53,321 nt of DNA from a virus. The stretch lies in IMG/VR virus record IMGVR_UViG_3300031463_000010, positions 1 to 53,321 of that record; one strand, written 5' to 3'. The notes beneath the pieces were generated by a model, which saw only the letters and a program-made list of their open reading frames with translations, was not told where the DNA came from and searched no databases. The position numbers were made by a program, and so were the translations under genes. How positions within the stretch are numbered: the stretch's first letter is position 1; every line of letters starts with the position of its first letter. Positions 49,244 to 53,321 of the stretch are shown piece by piece.

Positions 49244-51310
49244 ATGTCTACATCGCACGTCACGATGACGGTAAACGGTACAAAGTACCGTTTTATCGTC
49301 CAACCAGAGTCATGGGCAGTTGTGGACATTGTCGACTTCTCGCCACGTGCCGTCACAGGGATGCCGACGCGCTCCGAGCTGGGGCTGTACCTGGACGTGG
49401 GACAGGAGTCATTCCAGCATGGGTATGGGTATGAACGCTTCACACAGCTCGGCGGATATGCCTGGACAGGGCACCTGGTAGACACGTCTGCCGGGTTTGC
49501 GTGTCTGTTCACGGAGCCGTCTTATGTAGACTACATTAGTGACACATCAGACTATCCACCCAGCTGGTGTGTGCATCGTGATCTGTTGTTCATCAGCACC
49601 GGGTCGTATCTATATGGGCTACGCTCGGATGGTAATCTGCAACCAATAACAGCGATCGACTACATAACAAGCATCGTCAGCAATGGGTCACGCATGTTCA
49701 TTGCGCGGCGCGGCGTGATAGGATCATTCTCGAAGCGCATGCTCGTTGCTGACGCTGGTATAGTAAACCACTCCGACAGCACGCACCTATATACACTTAC
49801 TGAACCGTATTGGTCTACAACGCCACAGGTGTTTGCTGGTGGAAAGGTATATATCTATGACGGCGTTGGGATTGGGCAATTACGTGATGTCACCGCCAAC
49901 ACAAGCAACTCGCTGACGATATCATCGGCGTGGAATATAAACCCTACCGAGGGGGACCGGTTCATTGTGTTCAATGATGCCGGTGTGGCCACGAATCCGC
50001 CGTATGACTTCTACAAGCTGGCATTGTTCGGTGGGTATGTGTGGGGGGCGGAGTCATACAGTCCTTACTTACATTTTTGGTCAGACACTGAAGGATTATC
50101 TGCGGAGGGGAACGGTAATTCCGACGTCAACGCTATAAGAGTCGGCCCCGGTGAGTATCTGATCAATAACATGATCGCATTCAACAATCAGTTACTTGTC
50201 ATGCGTGAGGACGGCGTATGGGCCATCGGGGATGATAACGTTGCATATCATCTACTGAACTTTGCTGATGAAGCACATGTCAATAACTTCCGTGCGGCAT
50301 GTGTATGGAACGGTTTCCTATACTTCACCGTGCGCAACAAGCTGTACCGCTATAAATCTGGTCTGCAGGACGCAACACCACCATACTGGGATACACACTG
50401 GCCGTTCAAGGCGTTTGGAGATTTCTCCGCACTCGTGCCGCGTGGAAAGTTCCTACACGCGTTTGGGCGCGCGAACGACACAACAACGCTCGAATCTACT
50501 GAACAGAACAAGTTTGGAGTAGTCCTCCGGACTGATGACGCAGCGTCGTGGCATAAGATCGCAGATGTTTACCAAAGCGGATACGATGTGAAGGACATAC
50601 CATTGGCGTTCTACGACTCTGCGAATGATTACCTGTACTACGGTGTGCGCATGAGTGCGCATGTGGACCGGTTGTACATCTACCGTGTGAAGTTTGATCC
50701 TATGAGCGATCTTCCGCACCGTGCATTCCCGACGTCCGGCGATCATAACCTTTACACATCATTCTACGATCTCAACATGATCCCGATACCAAAATCGTTC
50801 GCGCGTGTAACGTTGGATGGTGACTTCCCAAGCGGGACGAGCGTCGTTGTGAGTTACCGTGTCGATGACAGCACGTCGTTCACCACGCTCGGAACTATAA
50901 CATCCGCCGGACAGTATCTTGACTTCCCATCGAACACAACAGGCAAACGCATTCAGTTACGTCTGAACTTGAAGACGACCAGCTCGACAAGCACGCCGCT
51001 GATCCGTGCCGTTGTGCTTAAGGTGATGGCACGTCCAAACGTCAAGTATGGTGCTACATTCGACGTCATAGTCGAGGATGACATGTTTACCCCGGATCAG
51101 GGAGCGAGTGAGCTGAATGCTAAGCAAATCCGTCAGGCGTTGATGGCGGCGCGTGACAGTGTCGCGCCGATCACATTCACCGATATATATGGGGAGTCAC
51201 ACGCTTCATACCTTTCCTCACTGCGCTTCATGCTCCATGATTACGTCAACGAACAAGGGGAGATCGTGCGCACTGGAGAGGTAGCGCGGTGCACAGTTGT
51301 TTATGTGTGA
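49244..51310 (+). CDS. beta-propeller tail protein (nozzle-like)
   Basis: 688 residues, SD GAGG, starting two bases after the adaptor stop. Repeating four-stranded patterns with Y-G/L-Y-G turns (S-Y-L-Y-G-L-R-S-D-G, G-S-R-M-F-I-A-R-R, G-G-K-V-Y-I-Y-D-G, N-N-Q-L-L-V-M-R-E-D-G-V-W-A, N-K-L-Y-R-Y-K) indicate a beta-propeller of about six blades. A C-terminal beta domain follows (about 500-688). Podovirus nozzle/tubular proteins have this plan. Confidence 0.7.
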   Translation: MSTSHVTMTVNGTKYRFIVQPESWAVVDIVDFSPRAVTGMPTRSELGLYLDVGQESFQHGYGYERFTQLGGYAWTGHLVDTSAGFACLFTEPSYVDYISDTSDYPPSWCVHRDLLFISTGSYLYGLRSDGNLQPITAIDYITSIVSNGSRMFIARRGVIGSFSKRMLVADAGIVNHSDSTHLYTLTEPYWSTTPQVFAGGKVYIYDGVGIGQLRDVTANTSNSLTISSAWNINPTEGDRFIVFNDAGVATNPPYDFYKLALFGGYVWGAESYSPYLHFWSDTEGLSAEGNGNSDVNAIRVGPGEYLINNMIAFNNQLLVMREDGVWAIGDDNVAYHLLNFADEAHVNNFRAACVWNGFLYFTVRNKLYRYKSGLQDATPPYWDTHWPFKAFGDFSALVPRGKFLHAFGRANDTTTLESTEQNKFGVVLRTDDAASWHKIADVYQSGYDVKDIPLAFYDSANDYLYYGVRMSAHVDRLYIYRVKFDPMSDLPHRAFPTSGDHNLYTSFYDLNMIPIPKSFARVTLDGDFPSGTSVVVSYRVDDSTSFTTLGTITSAGQYLDFPSNTTGKRIQLRLNLKTTSSTSTPLIRAVVLKVMARPNVKYGATFDVIVEDDMFTPDQGASELNAKQIRQALMAARDSVAPITFTDIYGESHASYLSSLRFMLHDYVNEQGEIVRTGEVARCTVVYV

Positions 51311-51318
51311 GATAGTGT

Positions 51319-53321
51319 ATGCCAACACCAGTGTACAACCCATGGGAACGCCGCGAAGAACGCCCAAGGATGCGTTATCCGCGCTATATCCGTCCATATC
51401 CACGCCGCCCACGCAAAATGATCCGCAGGCTGAAGTGGGGCGGTGTGATACGACAGCTGCTGCGACAGCCACGCCCACGCAGGCATGCAAAGCGACGTGG
51501 GACGAGATACGATGCGGACAGCTACCTGGAGGCACGTGCAGCCCAAAACGTGGAAGGCTCGTTGGAAGAGCGTATCTTTTACAAAGCGTTGGTGGATCAT
51601 GGGTTCATCCCTGGCGTGGACTTCGTATTCCAGTCGAGCGAGTTCGGTGGGCGCGTCGAGCTGGGTGGTTTGGTAGCAGACTTTGTGTTTCCTGTACCAC
51701 GCCTGGTTGTCCAGGTGATGGGCCAATATTGGCACAGCACTCCGGAGATCGAAGCGCGCGATGTCACACAGCAGGCGCTGTTGGAGATGCTCGGCTACAC
51801 AGTGATGTTCCTGTGGGCAGGTGTGGTTCGCGATGAAGTTGCACTTGAACGGTGGGTTGATAATAACTTATTGCATTTGTGGGGAACGTCGTCGCACCCA
51901 CTTGCAAGTGGTTCTAGTGAGGCGCCGTTTACACAGATGCTATTTGGAGGGACTATGAACGAGTACTTCCAACTCCTCCAGCGCGTTCAGGACCTGGAAA
52001 AGCTGATTAGTAATCTGAACGTCGACGAGCGTTTCAATCGTATTGAGGAGGCTATATTCTCTGGGCGTGGTGGGCCAGAGCTGCGCATCACCAGTGCGAA
52101 CATTGCACAGACGCTACGCAGCGCCAACTACATTGAGGGAACTTCTGGATGGAGGCTGGATAGGGATGGCAACGCTGAGTTCAATGACGTGGTTGTGCGT
52201 GGGACGATATATGCATCGTCTGGTAGGATTGGCGGATGGACGATTAGTTCAACCAAGTTGGTCGGCGGTGACGCTGAGCTGAACAGCGCAGGAAAGTTGA
52301 TACTAGGGAGCGGAAACGATGTGTGCGTCATCGATGCCACTGATGCTACCTACCGACTATGGGCCGGTAACGCCACAGCGTCATCCGCCCCGTTCCGTGT
52401 GGGAAAGGACGGAAGCGCTTATGTCCAGAGCTTGACCGTAACCGGCGAGTCAAAGAGCAGCAATTACTTGGCTGGACTGCGTGGATGGCATATAACTGGA
52501 AATGGTGATGCCGAGTTCAACAGCGCCGTCATTCGGGGGGAGCTGCGCGCGACAGTGTTCCACTTTGGTACGATACAAGCCGCTGGCGGAGTGTTGGTCG
52601 TGGCGCCGTCAGCAGCGCTTGCCAGTGACATAAGTGACACGCAGACCTCATTTGGCTTGACTGAGGTTCCGTTCTCCATCAATGACTTCATCCGGTTACA
52701 GGACTATATAGGTGGTGCTGTAAGAAGCGAGACCATGAAGATCACTGCGATCTCTGGAAACACCGTAACTGTGATACGTGCTGTTTCCGGAACGGCGTAC
52801 GCCTGGACGAAAGGCACAGCAGTGGTGCGTTGGATGGATCGCATTGTCCTGGACGCGAGTGACGGGGAGCATACACCTTACATCAGTGTCATTGACCAAT
52901 ATGGAAGTGGAATCAATGACTATGCCTTACGTATGCGCATAGGCGAGCTGTGGGGCAGTTATGGGTACACATCATCAGCTTACGGAATGGCTGCCGGTTC
53001 CGAGACTGGGATATGGGTTGGAGTGGATGCCACAAATGGCTTCCGCATCATGCAGGGAAGTACACCAAAAGCGCATTGGGATACCTCCGGCAACATCACC
53101 ATCGGGGAAGTAGCGTCGGGAAAGAACAACGTCTACATCACCTCTGGTGGGGTGTATATCCGCAACAACACGGTCAACCGCATTGCCCTGGACGCCAGCG
53201 GGGTGTTGACCTTGAACGACACCGCAGGCAATGCGGTGTTCACCTTCAACACATCCGGGGCGGCGGAGCTGACGCGCAAGATTACCCTCCCCGGAACCTC
53301 CAGCGCGATTGCCATCGGTGC
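51319..53321 (+). CDS. Vsr/EDxHD-like nuclease domain fused to tail fibre (3' end cut by window edge)
   Basis: One frame stays open from ATG 51319 to the window end (667 codons). Residues 1-75 are strongly Arg-rich. Residues about 78-175 resemble Vsr/EDxHD nucleases: E83/E84, A-D121-F-V-F, G-Q-Y-W-H139 (Vsr has G-C-F-W-H) and R-D148. From M213 the protein is a tail fibre: a coiled coil, then repeated G-W-R-L / G-D-A-E-F-N / V-I-R-G modules and a long beta-rich shaft. M213 (51955) has its own GGAGG five bases upstream, so a fibre-only product may also be made. The nuclease could be an inserted homing endonuclease whose reading frame merged with the fibre. Confidence 0.75.
   Translation, partial: MPTPVYNPWERREERPRMRYPRYIRPYPRRPRKMIRRLKWGGVIRQLLRQPRPRRHAKRRGTRYDADSYLEARAAQNVEGSLEERIFYKALVDHGFIPGVDFVFQSSEFGGRVELGGLVADFVFPVPRLVVQVMGQYWHSTPEIEARDVTQQALLEMLGYTVMFLWAGVVRDEVALERWVDNNLLHLWGTSSHPLASGSSEAPFTQMLFGGTMNEYFQLLQRVQDLEKLISNLNVDERFNRIEEAIFSGRGGPELRITSANIAQTLRSANYIEGTSGWRLDRDGNAEFNDVVVRGTIYASSGRIGGWTISSTKLVGGDAELNSAGKLILGSGNDVCVIDATDATYRLWAGNATASSAPFRVGKDGSAYVQSLTVTGESKSSNYLAGLRGWHITGNGDAEFNSAVIRGELRATVFHFGTIQAAGGVLVVAPSAALASDISDTQTSFGLTEVPFSINDFIRLQDYIGGAVRSETMKITAISGNTVTVIRAVSGTAYAWTKGTAVVRWMDRIVLDASDGEHTPYISVIDQYGSGINDYALRMRIGELWGSYGYTSSAYGMAAGSETGIWVGVDATNGFRIMQGSTPKAHWDTSGNITIGEVASGKNNVYITSGGVYIRNNTVNRIALDASGVLTLNDTAGNAVFTFNTSGAAELTRKITLPGTSSAIAIG

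Noticed and set aside
51955-53321. Tail fibre as a separate gene starting at 51955
   Set aside because: The frame is continuous with the upstream nuclease-like part; kept as one gene with a possible internal start rather than split.

Overview
This window looks like almost all of a double-stranded DNA tailed bacteriophage genome (Caudoviricetes). It carries a small and large terminase, a portal, a scaffold, an N4-gp56-type major capsid protein, a beta-propeller tail protein, tail fibre genes and a two-domain endolysin. I see no tape-measure, tail-tube or sheath gene, so a short-tailed (podovirus-like) virion is the best inference. The host is a bacterium that reads consensus sigma-70 promoters and strong Shine-Dalgarno (SD) sequences. 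The sequence does not identify the host further. I saw no tRNA, rRNA, integrase or CRISPR array.

Layout. (1) 1-5340, plus strand: the end of a tail fibre gene, small genes, an XhlA-like membrane protein, the endolysin, a phosphoesterase, two small DNA-binding proteins and a holin-like protein, ending at a hairpin (5331-5359). (2) 24877 down to 5350, minus strand: one long, tightly overlapping operon. From promoter to end it encodes two small proteins, a MoxR-type AAA ATPase with a VWA/metallopeptidase partner, eight tandem diverged copies of an unrecognised protein family, and a replication/recombination set (RuvC-like nuclease, Snf2-type helicase, Cas4/AddB-type nuclease, Sak4-like ATPase, DUF669-like protein, primase-helicase, uracil-DNA-glycosylase/family A DNA polymerase fusion). 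It ends with an 18-bp repeat array and a solitary IS110-type Transposase_20-domain protein. (3) About 24.9-27.3 kb: a non-coding-rich control region with four minus-strand promoters, three small gene cassettes (one of them two genes), intrinsic terminators, iteron-like repeats, palindromes and a G-quadruplex candidate; probably an origin/regulatory hub. (4) 27301-53321, plus strand: the virion module from terminase to tail fibre, including one 3600-codon gene.

Both window ends lie inside plus-strand tail fibre sequence. Transcription diverges at about 27 kb and converges at about 5.34 kb. This fits a circular or circularly permuted genome opened in the tail fibre region, with the late module running 27.3 kb to the end and on to 5.34 kb. 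The two ends do not join directly in one frame, so some repetitive sequence is probably missing.

Most striking items: the eight-member 'G-x-x-x-R-D / YGrtWR' paralogue array next to the MoxR-VWA pair; a Vsr/EDxHD-like nuclease domain fused in frame to the tail fibre; the glycosylase-polymerase fusion; the 18-bp repeat array; and a family of promoters that all have exactly 17-bp spacers and mostly share an ACATTGTGG box.
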